A stretch of DNA of 64,000 bases from Ottowia sp. SB7-C50 (GTDB lineage: Bacteria; Pseudomonadota; Gammaproteobacteria; Burkholderiales; Burkholderiaceae_C), in the NCBI RefSeq assembly GCF_033110285.1, contig NZ_CP136995.1, positions 868,001 through 932,000 of the forward strand, read 5' to 3'. Shown here one piece after another: positions 9,401-17,502 of the stretch. Each line of letters begins with the position of its first letter. Position 1 is the stretch's first letter. Made by a program: the position numbers and the translations under genes. The notes beneath the pieces are model-generated. The model was not told the DNA's origin, did not search any database, and saw only the letters and a program-made list of their open reading frames with translations.

Positions 9401-12400
9401 ATCGCTGCGCCGCAGGCTTCTACCGAAGCGACGGCTGAACCTCCGGCTGTCGCCCCGCCGCCAGTGTCGGATGCGGCGGACGGTGACGCGCTGGCCGCCG
9501 GCGATGCCGACCTGTACCGGCAAATTGGCGACCTGCGCATCAGCACGCCGCTCTACAACGTTTATCTGAACGAAGCGGACGAATGGTCGCGCCAGCTGAT
9601 CACCGAGCTGTCGGAATGGGCGCTGGAACTCGATCAGCCCGTGCCCGAGCGCGCCATCGCGCGGGCGCACTCGCTGGCCGGCAGTTCGGCGACGGTAGGT
9701 TTCGTGGCGCTGTCGGATCTGGCGCGCGCGGTGGAACATGCCTTGCAGCGCCTGCATGGCCAGCCACGTGGCACGCCCGAGCAGGCGAAGGTGCTGTCCG
9801 ACGCGGCCGAAGACATTCGCCGCGTGCTCCATCAGTTCGCGGCCGGCATGCTCAAGGCGCCGCACGCCGATACCCTGGCGGCCGTTCAGGCGCTGGAGCC
9901 GACCCAGCCCGCTGACAGCGTTGCCGCGCCTGCGCAGCCCGATGGGACGACCACCGCCATCTTCGACATCGCGCAGCCACGGCCGGCGCCCGCCATCGCC
10001 GAATCGGCGGTGCCCGACACCGCGCCCCGTGCCCGCTCGATTGCCGATGACATCGACGTCACCGATGCGGTCGATCCGGACCTGTTCCCCATCTTTGAGG
10101 AAGAGGCCGAAGAACTGCTGCCGCAACTGGGCACCGCGCTGCGCCAATGGGTGGCGCACCCTGACCAACGCGAGGCGCGTGCGCAGGTGCTGCGCGTGCT
10201 GCACACGCTGAAGGGCAGCGCACGCTTGGCCGGGGCCTTACGGTTGGGCGAAATGGCGCATCGCACGGAATCCGAGATCGAAGCCATCGGCAGCGAACAG
10301 CAGATCGGCTCGGCCGATCTGGCGCCCTTGCTCGATCACCTGGACGAGCTGGAAGGGGGCTTGCGTCACCTGCAATCCGCAGGCGAGGCCGCGCCGCTCT
10401 CCGCCACCGCGGGCGTGCCGCAGGCGGCGGCCGAATTACCGGTGCCGGCGCCGGAGGATGCGGCGTCGCCTGCGGCCGATGTCGCTGCAGCCCATCAAGC
10501 CGGCGTGGCACGCGGTGACGTGGCCCTGCCGGCGCCACTGGTGCTGACCTCGGCACGTGCGGCTGCCAGCCAGGCGGTGCGGGTGCGCTCGCAACTGCTC
10601 GACCGCCTGGTGTCGCAGGCGGGCGAGGTCGTCACCTCGCGCGCGCGGCTGGAAACCGAGATGAGTCAGTTGCGTGGCTCGCTGGGCGACCTCACCGGCA
10701 ACCTCGAGCGCCTGCGCGGCCAGCTGCGCGACGTCGAACTGCAGGCCGAGACGCAGATGCAGTCGCGGCTGGCACTCAGCAAGGACACGCAGCAGGGCTT
10801 TGACCCGCTGGAGTTCGACCGCTTCACCCGCATGCAGGAGCTGACCCGCATGATGGCCGAGTCGGTCAACGACGTGGCCACCGTGCAGCGCAGTCTGCAG
10901 CGCGCCGTCGAGGCCAGCGAGGACGACCTGGCGGCCCAGGCGCGGCAATCGCGCGAGCTGCAGCGCGATTTGCTGCGCACGCGCATGGTCGAGTTCGAAG
11001 GGCTGTCCGAGCGCCTGTACCGCGTGGTGCGTTATGTGTCGAAGGAAACCGGCAAGCCGGTGCGGCTGGACATCGCCGGCGGCAGCATCGAAATGGACCG
11101 CGGCATCCTGGAGCGCATGGTGCCGGCATTCGAGCACCTGTTGCGCAATTGCGTGGTGCATGGCATCGAGCCGCAGTCCGCGCGTGTCGACAGCGGCAAG
11201 GACGCCGTGGGTCAGATCCAGATCGACGTGCAGCAGTCCGGCAACGACGTCTCGGTTGAATTCCGCGACGACGGCGCGGGCCTCAACCTGGCGCGCATCC
11301 GCGAACGTGCCCTGCAATCGGGCCTGATCCAGGCCGATCAGCCGCTCACCGATGCGGAAACGGCCAACCTGGTGTTCCTGCCGGGCCTGACCACCGCCAC
11401 CGAAATCACCGAGCTGGCCGGCCGCGGCGTCGGCATGGACGTGGTGCGCAGCGAGGTGCAGGCGCTTGGCGGCCGCATCGAGACGCAGACCCGACCCGGC
11501 CACGGCACCAGCTTCCGCCTGGTGCTGCCGCTCACCACGGCGGTGACGCACGTGGTCATGCTGCGCGCGGGCTCGCTCGCGGTGGGCGTGCCGTCCAATC
11601 TGGTCGAGATCGTGCAGCGCGCCAGCGCCGCCGACCTGCAGCAGGCCTATGGCAGCGGCACCTACCGCTATGGCGACGAACCATTGCCGTTCATCTGGGC
11701 TGGGGCGCTGCTGCAAAGTTCGGCGCGCAGCGTCGAGCCGCCCGGCCGCACCACGCCGGTGGTCATCTTCCGCTCGGCCGACCAGCGCGTGGCCGTACAC
11801 GTCGACGAAGTGCTGGGCAACCAGGAAGTGGTGGTGAAGTCGCTGGGGCCGCAGCTGTCGCGCCTGCCTGGGCTGGTGGCCATCACGGCGCTGGCCTCGG
11901 GTGCGGTGGCGCTCATCTACAACCCCGTGGTGCTGGCGGCCATCTACGGGGCCGAGGCCCGCGCGCTGGGTGCACGCGCGAGCGATGCGCCCGCGCCCGA
12001 GCGCGCAGGCGATGCCGATGCGCCGGCCGCGCCCGTGGCGTTCACCGCGGCGTCGGACATTCCGCTGGTGCTTGTGGTCGACGATTCCATCACCGTGCGC
12101 CGCGTCACGCAGCGCCTGCTGCAGCGCGAAGGCTACCGCGTGGCGCTGGCCGCCGATGGCTTGCAGGGCCTCGAAAAGCTGCAGGGCGAACGGCCCGTCG
12201 TGGTGCTGTCCGACATCGAAATGCCGCGCATGGACGGCTTCGACTTCGTGCGCAACATCCGCGCCGACAGCCAGCTGAGCGACCTGCCGGTCATCATGAT
12301 CACCTCGCGCATCGCTGAAAAGCACCGCGAGCACGCGCGTGACCTGGGCGTCGACCATTACCTGGGCAAGCCGTACGCCGAAGACGAGCTGCTCGGCCTC

Positions 12401-12445
12401 ATCAAGGGCTACGTGCGCGCCAGGGCCGGCCGGGCCGCCGTCTGA
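6407..12445 (+). CDS. chpA: Hybrid histidine kinase/response regulator ChpA (PilL)
   Basis: A very large CheA-type kinase of about 2012 residues that drives Pil-Chp signalling. A long N-terminal region resembles degenerate phosphotransfer repeats. Three clear Hpt domains follow, with candidate phospho-histidines in RAFHTLKGSSRM (about residue 748), RAHSLAGSSATV (about 1087; LAG in place of LKG) and VLHTLKGSARLAG (about 1265). Then come the dimerisation region, an ATPase domain (HLLRNCVVHGIE near 1576; GRGVGMDVVR), a CheW-like domain (about 1710-1850) and a C-terminal receiver with VVDDSITVRRV and the aspartate in LSDIEMPRMDG (about 1935). Acidic, proline-rich linkers separate the domains. ATG 6407 was chosen over an upstream TTG (6377) because GGAG lies about eleven bases before it. 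Confidence 0.93.
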   Translation: MVMSQSAEHSATDGAPATDLGPLAWVLDESRKSIESASRAIKRFAHDAEAARGVDLTSIDASTLRVARQQLHQVVGALEMVGQSVPAQMVRAMEGAAQRFVTHPEQCTESAAQTLERAGFALIEYLDAQLGERPRPALGLFPQFKQVQEMAGADRIHPADLSTVPWRWIDPVVPAAAHPLAYSPEVRGRLDQRVLKLMKHDDLNAASELSMISLGLAQGESARQPAIFWKLSAGFFEALGQALIPVDLYAKRAASRVLLQFASLARGDQGVSERLAHDLLFFCGQAAPSAPSDAPALAGVRKAWSLDREPPARYDESTFGLYDPSLLVQARRRIEQVKENWSVLAGGDLTRMKACVDQFGLVAESLEKLHEQGRPLAEVLNQTAEHIAQSGKAPHPELAMEMATAVLFLEASFADFRPGDPAFATRMRQLAQRLDSVREGAVAPPLEPWMEDLYRRVSDRQTMGTVVGELRVTLSQVEQHLDQFFRHPADTGPLAPVPGLMGQMRGVLSVLGLDQAATAVGHMRDAVSEFLLQDADVEPARAAGTFERLGNSLGALGFQIDMLAYQPMLARRLFVYDAAAGELRHVSGRLGGSAVAVPPAFDTGTVDMALDIDDVPPEVKPSTELPDTTQPHAAMLGQLDQIATRAALDEKPQLAQVAQRAAEAARARDTAELTGALEALEATASVPVTAPEPTAATAPGDDDLQDDDLLDIFLDEAREVVQGGSEAIEALGSEPGDMAQQTALRRAFHTLKGSSRMVGLAQFGEAAWSMERMMNAWLADEKPVTEDVRSLAADAMRGFDAWVQDIATHGSSDWSAEPFSVAADALRLEGRRLPLRWGPDDATNVLTEQVGYVDAFPASRLDAPGVTDAPQALASFDLPDLELDGAELTDTPVDDEVVSAVPDEVPVAEAIEMFEWDLSDAELSTDSDLALPEVVELDATTLSLAPEPAAEVVALALDAATFADFPDLALPPPPAAPDHRPTEAEPLQLLSHSPAAHDIAAPQASTEATAEPPAVAPPPVSDAADGDALAAGDADLYRQIGDLRISTPLYNVYLNEADEWSRQLITELSEWALELDQPVPERAIARAHSLAGSSATVGFVALSDLARAVEHALQRLHGQPRGTPEQAKVLSDAAEDIRRVLHQFAAGMLKAPHADTLAAVQALEPTQPADSVAAPAQPDGTTTAIFDIAQPRPAPAIAESAVPDTAPRARSIADDIDVTDAVDPDLFPIFEEEAEELLPQLGTALRQWVAHPDQREARAQVLRVLHTLKGSARLAGALRLGEMAHRTESEIEAIGSEQQIGSADLAPLLDHLDELEGGLRHLQSAGEAAPLSATAGVPQAAAELPVPAPEDAASPAADVAAAHQAGVARGDVALPAPLVLTSARAAASQAVRVRSQLLDRLVSQAGEVVTSRARLETEMSQLRGSLGDLTGNLERLRGQLRDVELQAETQMQSRLALSKDTQQGFDPLEFDRFTRMQELTRMMAESVNDVATVQRSLQRAVEASEDDLAAQARQSRELQRDLLRTRMVEFEGLSERLYRVVRYVSKETGKPVRLDIAGGSIEMDRGILERMVPAFEHLLRNCVVHGIEPQSARVDSGKDAVGQIQIDVQQSGNDVSVEFRDDGAGLNLARIRERALQSGLIQADQPLTDAETANLVFLPGLTTATEITELAGRGVGMDVVRSEVQALGGRIETQTRPGHGTSFRLVLPLTTAVTHVVMLRAGSLAVGVPSNLVEIVQRASAADLQQAYGSGTYRYGDEPLPFIWAGALLQSSARSVEPPGRTTPVVIFRSADQRVAVHVDEVLGNQEVVVKSLGPQLSRLPGLVAITALASGAVALIYNPVVLAAIYGAEARALGARASDAPAPERAGDADAPAAPVAFTAASDIPLVLVVDDSITVRRVTQRLLQREGYRVALAADGLQGLEKLQGERPVVVLSDIEMPRMDGFDFVRNIRADSQLSDLPVIMITSRIAEKHREHARDLGVDHYLGKPYAEDELLGLIKGYVRARAGRAAV

Positions 12446-12472
12446 TCGGCAGCCTGCGCCTGCCATGGCCGG

Positions 12473-12478
12473 TAAAAT
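12473..12478 (+). promoter_or_regulatory. Candidate -10 box of a leaderless yqgE transcript
   Basis: TAAAAT ends six bases before the yqgE ATG (12485). A transcript started at the usual distance would begin at or next to the A of the start codon, and no Shine-Dalgarno sequence is visible. Confidence 0.45.
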
Positions 12479-12484
12479 CGGGCC

Positions 12485-13084
12485 ATGGCCGATGATGTGC
12501 AGCCGATCAACCTGACAAACCACTTCCTGATCGCCATGCCCGGCATGGACGATGACACCTTCCAGCGCAGTGTGGTCTACATCTGCGAACACAGCGAGCG
12601 CGGGGCGCTGGGCCTGATCATCAACAAGCCGGGCGGGATCAGCCTGGCGGATCTGTTCGAGCGGGTCGAGTTGCCCCTGGCGCGGCCTGACCTGGGCGGG
12701 CAGCCGGTGTTCCATGGCGGCCCGCTGCAGACCGAGCGCGGTTTCGTGCTGCACGATCCGATCCTGGCCGAAGGCCTGCCGGCCGACCAGTCCATCTACG
12801 CCTCCACCCTGACGGTGCCGGGCGGGCTCGAAATGACGACCTCGCGGGACGTGCTGGAGGCCATGTCGTCCGGCGGCGGCCCGCGGCGCGTGCTTATCAC
12901 GCTGGGCTATTCGTCCTGGGGCGAAGGGCAGTTGGAGTCGGAAATCGCGCGCAACAGCTGGCTTACGGTGGATGCCAATGCCGACCTCGTCTTCGATGCG
13001 CCGGTCGAGCAGCGCTACGACCAGGCGCTGCGGCTGCTGGGGCTCGAATCCTGGATGCTGTCGCCCGACATAGGGCACGCCTGA
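12485..13084 (+). CDS. yqgE: YqgE/AlgH family protein (UPF0301)
   Basis: A 199-residue conserved protein of the YqgE/AlgH family, whose biochemical role is unsettled (AlgH was named for an effect on alginate expression in Pseudomonas). Family marks are NHFLIAMPGMDDDTFQRSV, YICEHSERGALGLIINKP, FHGGPLQTERGFVLH and LGYSSWGEGQLESEI. It is the first gene after chpA, has its own candidate promoter, and overlaps ruvX (TGATG). The yqgE-ruvX pair is conserved across proteobacteria, so the two probably share expression. Confidence 0.92.
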   Translation: MADDVQPINLTNHFLIAMPGMDDDTFQRSVVYICEHSERGALGLIINKPGGISLADLFERVELPLARPDLGGQPVFHGGPLQTERGFVLHDPILAEGLPADQSIYASTLTVPGGLEMTTSRDVLEAMSSGGGPRRVLITLGYSSWGEGQLESEIARNSWLTVDANADLVFDAPVEQRYDQALRLLGLESWMLSPDIGHA

Positions 13085-13506
13085 TGCCCGCCGACCTGCC
13101 CGCGCCGCTTGACGTCCCCGCCCGCCTTGGCAGTTTTCTGGCTTTCGATTTCGGGCTCAAGCGCACCGGCGTGGCGGTCGGCAACCGGCTGACCCGCACC
13201 GCCACGCCGCAGCCCACCATCCGCGCCGAGGGCGACGCGCGCTGGGCGCCCATCGAAAGTCGGCTGGCCGAATGGCAGCCCGACGCGCTGGTGGTGGGCG
13301 TGCCGCTGCATCCCGACGGCGCCGCACACGAAAACACGGCGCGCGCGCGCAAATTCGCACGCCAGTTGCGCGGTCGCTTCGGCCTGCCGGTGTATGAAGT
13401 GGACGAGCGCTACAGCACGACAGAGGCGCATGCCGCGGGCGCACGCGACGCCGACGCCGCCGCGGCCGCCATCATTCTTGAGCAGTTTCTGAGGAGTCTT
13501 CCATGA
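13084..13506 (+). CDS. ruvX: Holliday junction resolvase-like protein RuvX (YqgF)
   Basis: A 140-residue RNase H-fold nuclease of the YqgF family. In Escherichia coli YqgF takes part in 16S rRNA 5' end processing, while homologs cut Holliday junctions. The first catalytic strand ([16 protein letters not shown]), the [10 protein letters not shown] segment and the DERYSTTEA motif carry the expected acidic residues. It starts within the yqgE stop and ends within the pyrR start (ATGA), so it belongs to a tightly coupled operon. Confidence 0.92.
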   Translation: MPADLPAPLDVPARLGSFLAFDFGLKRTGVAVGNRLTRTATPQPTIRAEGDARWAPIESRLAEWQPDALVVGVPLHPDGAAHENTARARKFARQLRGRFGLPVYEVDERYSTTEAHAAGARDADAAAAAIILEQFLRSLP

Positions 13507-14019
13507 GTTCCACCCACGGCAGCGCGCTGGCGCTCGATGCCGAGGCGCTGTACGCCGAATTGCTGCGCGCGGTGCGCCCCCCTGCTGACCGCCGACACGC
13601 GGCTGGTCGGCATTGTCTCGGGCGGCCAGTGGCTGGCGCGGCGCATGCAGCGCGACCTGGGCCTGCCGGGCGAGGCCGGCGCGATCTCGTCGGCCATGCA
13701 CCGCGACGACTATGCCAAGCGCGGCCTGGCGGCCAGTGGCCAGACCGCGCTGCCCTTCGAGATCGACGGCGCCGACATCCTGCTGCTCGACGACGTGCTC
13801 TACACCGGCCGCACCATCCGCGCCGTGGTCAACGAGCTGTTCGACTACGGGCGCCCGGCCCGCGTGCGGCTGGCGGTGCTGGTCGACCGCGGTGGCCGCC
13901 AACTGCCCGTGGCGGCCGAAGTGGCGGCCGCGCGCCTGACGCTGCCGGCCGCGCAGTCGCTGCGGCTGGCGCGGGGCGACGACGACGCGTTCAGCTTCAG
14001 CATCACCCACAAGGAGTGA
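13503..14019 (+). pseudogene. pyrR: Bifunctional pyr regulator/uracil phosphoribosyltransferase PyrR, frameshifted
   Basis: The protein is recognisable in two frames. The first frame gives 25 residues ([20 protein letters not shown] and on to RAVRP) and then loses the family. The second frame picks up [19 protein letters not shown] and runs to the end, with the phosphoribosyltransferase motif [17 protein letters not shown] and the [11 protein letters not shown] loop. The break lies at a run of six C (13577-13582); removing one C joins the halves into a normal protein of about 171 residues. PyrR interconverts uracil, PRPP and UMP. It overlaps ruvX by four bases and is followed by pyrB. As written the gene is broken, but an indel error in the C run is quite possible. 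Confidence 0.85.
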
Positions 14020-14024
14020 CGTCC

Positions 14025-14987
14025 ATGCTGGCACGACGCAATCCGCAACTCAACCGGCACGGCGAGCTGATCCACCTGCTCAGTACCGAAGGTCTGCCGC
14101 GCGACATGCTCACGCACATCCTCGACACCGCCGCGCAGTTCGTTGGCGTGAGCGAGCGCGAGGTCAAGAAAGTGCCGCTGCTGCGCGGCAAGAGCGTGTT
14201 TAACCTGTTCTTCGAGAACTCCACCCGCACCCGCACCACCTTCGACATCGCCGCCACGCGCCTGTCGGCCGACGTCTACACGCTCGACATCGCGCGCTCG
14301 TCCACCGCCAAGGGCGAATCGCTGCTGGACACGGTGGCCAACCTGTCCGCCATGGCGGCCGACATCTTCGTCGTGCGCCATTCCGAAAGCGGCGCGCCCT
14401 ACCTGCTGTCGCAGCACGTGGCGCCGCACGTACACGTCGTCAACGCGGGCGACGGCCGCCACGCGCACCCCACGCAGGGGCTGCTCGACATGTACACCAT
14501 CCGCCACTACAAGAAGGACTTCAGCAACCTGGTGGTGGCCATCGTCGGCGACGTGCTGCATTCGCGCGTGGCGCGCAGCGACATCCACGCGCTGACCACG
14601 CTGGGCGCGGCCGAAGTGCGCGTGGTCGGCCCGCGCACGCTGGTGCCGGGCGACTTTGGCCCCATGGGCGTGCGCGTGTGCCATACGCTCGAAGAAGGCA
14701 TCCGCGACGCCGACGTCGTGATCATGCTGCGCCTGCAGAACGAGCGCATGAGCGGTGCGCTGCTGCCGTCCAGCCAGGAGTTCTTCCAGAGCTTCGGCCT
14801 CACGCCCGAGCGCCTGCGTTGGGCCAAGCCCGACGCCATCGTGATGCACCCGGGGCCGATCAACCGCGGCGTCGAGATCGATTCACAGGTCGTCGACGGC
14901 CGGCAAAGCGTGATCCTGCCGCAGGTCACCTTCGGCATCGCCGTGCGCATGGCGGTGCTGAGCATCGTGGCGGGGAATGAGGCTTGA
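14025..14987 (+). CDS. pyrB: Aspartate carbamoyltransferase catalytic subunit
   Basis: PyrB joins carbamoyl phosphate and aspartate in pyrimidine synthesis. The 320-residue protein shows the carbamoyl-phosphate site [13 protein letters not shown], the lysine-bearing 80s loop ([12 protein letters not shown]), HPTQGLLDM, and [13 protein letters not shown] near the end. AAGGAG sits eight bases before the ATG. Because of the indel in pyrR, the first pyrR frame stays open into pyrB, but the true start is [10 protein letters not shown]. The following pyrC' gene suggests the dodecameric PyrB-PyrC' holoenzyme known from Pseudomonas. Confidence 0.95.
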   Translation: MLARRNPQLNRHGELIHLLSTEGLPRDMLTHILDTAAQFVGVSEREVKKVPLLRGKSVFNLFFENSTRTRTTFDIAATRLSADVYTLDIARSSTAKGESLLDTVANLSAMAADIFVVRHSESGAPYLLSQHVAPHVHVVNAGDGRHAHPTQGLLDMYTIRHYKKDFSNLVVAIVGDVLHSRVARSDIHALTTLGAAEVRVVGPRTLVPGDFGPMGVRVCHTLEEGIRDADVVIMLRLQNERMSGALLPSSQEFFQSFGLTPERLRWAKPDAIVMHPGPINRGVEIDSQVVDGRQSVILPQVTFGIAVRMAVLSIVAGNEA

Positions 14988-15006
14988 AAGGCGGCGAACT
15001 GCCATG

Positions 15007-15055
15007 AACAGCCGAACGCAGAGCACGCAGAGGTTGCGCAGAAGACGCAGAGAAG
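15007..15055 (+). repeat. Dispersed repeat family D, copy 1
   Basis: Begins AACAGCCGAACGC and continues with phased CGCAGAG units. Related copies lie at 18638-18690 and 55780-55878. It sits in the 334-base gap between pyrB and pyrC'. Confidence 0.55.
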
Positions 15056-15075
15056 TCCTTTGGCTTGCCCGCACC

Positions 15076-15164
15076 GTCATTCCCGCGAAGGCGGGAATCC
15101 ACTCGTCGTCGTGCGGGCCACGGTGGTCGACCGAGACATGGATTCCCGCCTTCGCGGGAATGAC
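15076..15164 (+). repeat. Inverted repeat pair, family C (GTCATTCCCGCG type)
   Basis: Two 26-base arms, 15076-15101 (GTCATTCCCGCGAAGG...) and 15139-15164, are exact inverted copies around a 37-base spacer. Each arm is itself partly palindromic. A related set is at 45680-45825. This class of repeat is widespread in proteobacterial intergenic DNA. The rest of the 14988-15321 gap shows nothing else. Confidence 0.75.
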
Positions 15165-15321
15165 GAAGCCGCAGAGCGCGTCAGTTTCAGAGATCAATCA
15201 GCCATCTTCTTCTGCGACCTGTGCAAACCGTTCGCGCCTCTTGCATTCAAGAATTGCTCCCAAAACCAGAGCTGTCCCCGCTTGCCCCACAAGCGCCAAT
15301 GCCTGATTTGACTCATCCACC

Positions 15322-16632
15322 ATGAAAATCCTGATCCAGCACGGCCGCGTGATCGACCCCGCTTCGGGGCGCGACGAGGTGGCCGACGTGGCGGTCGCCG
15401 CCGGCCGCCTCCTCGGCATCGGCAAACTGCCGGCCGACTTCAAGCCCACGCGCACCATCGACGCGCAAGGCTGCTGGGTGCTGCCCGGCCTGGTCGATCT
15501 GACCGCGCGCCTGCGCGAGCCAGGGCACGAACACGCCCGCATGCTCGAAAGCGAAATGGCGGCGGCCGTCGCCGGCGGCGTGACCAGCCTGGTCTGCCCG
15601 CCCGACACCGACCCGGTGCTCGATGAGCCGGGCCTGGTCGAAATGCTCAAGACCCGGGCCGAGCGCCTGCACCAGGCGCGTGTGTTTCCGCAGGGCGCAC
15701 TCACCCGCGGCCTGAAGGGCGAGGTGCTGACCGAGATGGGCCAACTGACCGACGCCGGCTGCGTGGCCTTCGGTCAGGCCGAGTCGCCCATCGTCAACAC
15801 GCAGGTGCTGCAACGCGCGCTGCAGTACGCTGCCACCTTTGGCTACGCCGTGTGGCTGCGCCCCATCGACCCCTGGCTGGGCACCGGCGTGGCCGCCAGC
15901 GGGCCGCTGGCCATGCGCATGGGCCTGTCGGGCGTGCCGGCGGCCGCCGAAACGATTGCGCTACACACCCTGTTCGAGCTGCTGCACGCCATGGGCGGGG
16001 CGGCCACGCGCGCGCGCGTCCACCTGTGCCGGCTGTCCAGCGCGGCGGGCGTGCAGTTGCTGCGCCAGGCCAAGGCCGATGGCCTGCCGGTGACGGCCGA
16101 TGTCAGCATCAACTCGCTGCACCTGATCGACCACGACATCGGCCATTACGACAGCAACGCGCGGCTGAACCCGCCGCTGCGCCAGCAGCGCGACCGCGAC
16201 GCGCTGGCCGAGGCGCTGGCCGACGGCACCATCGACGCGCTGGTGTCCGACCATTCGCCTGTCGACAACGATGCCAAGCAGCTGCCCTTTGCCGAAGCCG
16301 AGCCCGGCGCCAGCGGGCTCGAGCTGCTGCTGCCGCTGGCACTGAAATGGGGCTTGCACGCCAATGGCCCCGGCCTGCAGCGTGCGCTGGCCAGCGTGAC
16401 GAGCGCGCCGGCGCGCGTGCTGGGCGGCGCACTGGGCACCCTGGCCGCCAGCTGCGGCCGGCTGGTCGAAGGCGGCGTGGCCGACCTGTGCCTCTTCGAC
16501 CCCGAAGCGCGCTGGGTCGTCGCGCCGGCCGAACTGCACAGCCAGGGCAAGCACACGCCCTTCGCAGGCCACGAAATGACCGGTCGCGTGCGTTGCACCC
16601 TGGTCGGCGGCCACCTGGCCCACGGCGAGTGA
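15322..16632 (+). CDS. pyrX: Dihydroorotase-like PyrC' (probable inactive ATCase partner subunit)
   Basis: A 436-residue amidohydrolase-fold protein of the type I dihydroorotase family. Key metal ligands are missing: the usual D-x-H-x-H-x-REPG motif reads DLTARLREPG, so both histidines are replaced, and the later DH-A-PH motif reads SDHSPVDND. In Pseudomonas such zinc-less dihydroorotase homologs do not catalyse but are needed to assemble aspartate carbamoyltransferase. Its place just after pyrB fits that role; a separate active dihydroorotase would be expected elsewhere. A 334-base gap with repeats separates it from pyrB, and its TGA overlaps the GTG start of plsC. Confidence 0.88.
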   Translation: MKILIQHGRVIDPASGRDEVADVAVAAGRLLGIGKLPADFKPTRTIDAQGCWVLPGLVDLTARLREPGHEHARMLESEMAAAVAGGVTSLVCPPDTDPVLDEPGLVEMLKTRAERLHQARVFPQGALTRGLKGEVLTEMGQLTDAGCVAFGQAESPIVNTQVLQRALQYAATFGYAVWLRPIDPWLGTGVAASGPLAMRMGLSGVPAAAETIALHTLFELLHAMGGAATRARVHLCRLSSAAGVQLLRQAKADGLPVTADVSINSLHLIDHDIGHYDSNARLNPPLRQQRDRDALAEALADGTIDALVSDHSPVDNDAKQLPFAEAEPGASGLELLLPLALKWGLHANGPGLQRALASVTSAPARVLGGALGTLAASCGRLVEGGVADLCLFDPEARWVVAPAELHSQGKHTPFAGHEMTGRVRCTLVGGHLAHGE

Positions 16633-17372
16633 AGGCCGTCACGGCCCTGTGGCTGCTGCTGCGCGGCGGTGCGCACATCGCGCGCGGTTGGTGGACCATT
16701 CGCACGCGCTTTCCGACCCTGCCGCAGGCCGAACGGGAGGCGCGGGTTCAGCAATGGGCGCGCCAGTTCCTGCGCCTGTGGCGCATCGACCTGCAGGTCA
16801 ACGGCCAGGCACCGGCGCGCGGGCCGCTGCTGCTGGTGTCCAACCACATCTCGTGGCTCGACATCCTGGTGCTGCACGCGGCGGGCTTCTGCCGCTTCGT
16901 GTCCAAGGCCGACGTGCAGCGCTGGCCGGTCATCGGCCCCATGGCGACGGGCGCGGGCACGCTGTACATCGCGCGCGATTCACGCCGCGACGCGCTGCGC
17001 GTGGTGCACCATATGCGCGACGCACTGGCGCGCGGCGAGGTGGTGGCGGTGTTTCCCGAAGGCACCACCAGCGATGGACTGACGCTGCTGCCGTTTCATG
17101 CCAACCTGATCCAGGCGGCGATCTCGGCGCCCGCGCCCGTGATGCCGGTGGCGCTGCAGTTCATCGATCGGCGCGACGGCCGCATGAGCACGGCGCCCAT
17201 GTACATCGGCGACCAGACGCTGCTGGAATCGGTGTGGCGCACGCTGACCACGCCCGGCCTGCGCGCCGTCGTCACCTATGGCGCGCCGCAATCGCCCGAC
17301 GGGCGTGAGCGGCGCGAATGGGCGGCGGCGTTGCGGGAGGCGGTGGGCGCCTTGCGGTCGCCGCAGCCGTAG
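16629..17372 (+). CDS. plsC: 1-acyl-sn-glycerol-3-phosphate acyltransferase
   Basis: A 247-residue membrane-associated enzyme that acylates lysophosphatidic acid to phosphatidic acid in phospholipid synthesis. Acyltransferase block I is a variant, LVSNHISWLDILVLH (NHxSWLD pattern), and block III is VVAVFPEGTTSDG; SKADVQRWPVIG lies between them. An N-terminal hydrophobic stretch (VTALWLLLRGG) may anchor it. The start is GTG 16629, which shares bases with the pyrC' stop (GTGA). It is the last gene of the pyr operon and is followed by a strong palindrome. Confidence 0.88.
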   Translation: MKAVTALWLLLRGGAHIARGWWTIRTRFPTLPQAEREARVQQWARQFLRLWRIDLQVNGQAPARGPLLLVSNHISWLDILVLHAAGFCRFVSKADVQRWPVIGPMATGAGTLYIARDSRRDALRVVHHMRDALARGEVVAVFPEGTTSDGLTLLPFHANLIQAAISAPAPVMPVALQFIDRRDGRMSTAPMYIGDQTLLESVWRTLTTPGLRAVVTYGAPQSPDGRERREWAAALREAVGALRSPQP

Positions 17373-17394
17373 GGCGGGCACAAGTGCCCGCCCT
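17371..17394 (+). repeat. Perfect palindrome at the plsC stop, possible terminator
   Basis: AGGGCGGGCAC-AA-GTGCCCGCCCT forms an 11-base-pair hairpin starting at the plsC stop codon. It lacks an immediate U run, so it may be a REP-like element or a weak terminator. Confidence 0.55.
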
Positions 17395-17404
17395 ACATTG
17401 CTCA

Positions 17405-17448
17405 TGTTTTGATAGTGGCTGGCGCACCATCCCTAAGCGACGCCAGCG
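17405..17448 (-). repeat. Family A element (degenerate) at the plsC/fbpC convergent junction
   Basis: TTTTGATAGTGGCTGGCGC followed by TAAGCGACGCCAGCG matches the family A plan read on the minus strand (ATAGCT, GCGC, AAGCGC, CCAGCG) with several changes. Confidence 0.5.
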
Positions 17449-17502
17449 AAATGGGCTTGAAACCCCAGCACGCCTCGTACCGGCAGCCCTGCGTCTCCGC
17501 CG

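Noticed and set aside
7169..10204. A long open frame of about 1011 codons on the minus strand opposite chpA
   Set aside because: It is a mirror of the strong codon bias of chpA; the translation is arginine-, histidine- and glutamine-rich and resembles no family. The same applies to 10436-13078 (minus) and 35345-38287 (plus).
13503..14987. A PyrR-PyrB fusion protein
   Set aside because: The open frame is continuous only because of the extra C in pyrR; between the two ends it encodes no PyrR sequence, and pyrB has its own ribosome site.
15076..15164. Inverted repeats considered as a CRISPR or insertion-sequence end
   Set aside because: Only one pair, no regular spacers and no transposase; the pattern is that of a known class of intergenic palindromic repeats.
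15852..17372. A longer reading of plsC starting inside pyrC'
   Set aside because: The upstream part is an off-frame copy of pyrC' coding DNA; the family match begins only at the GTG at 16629.
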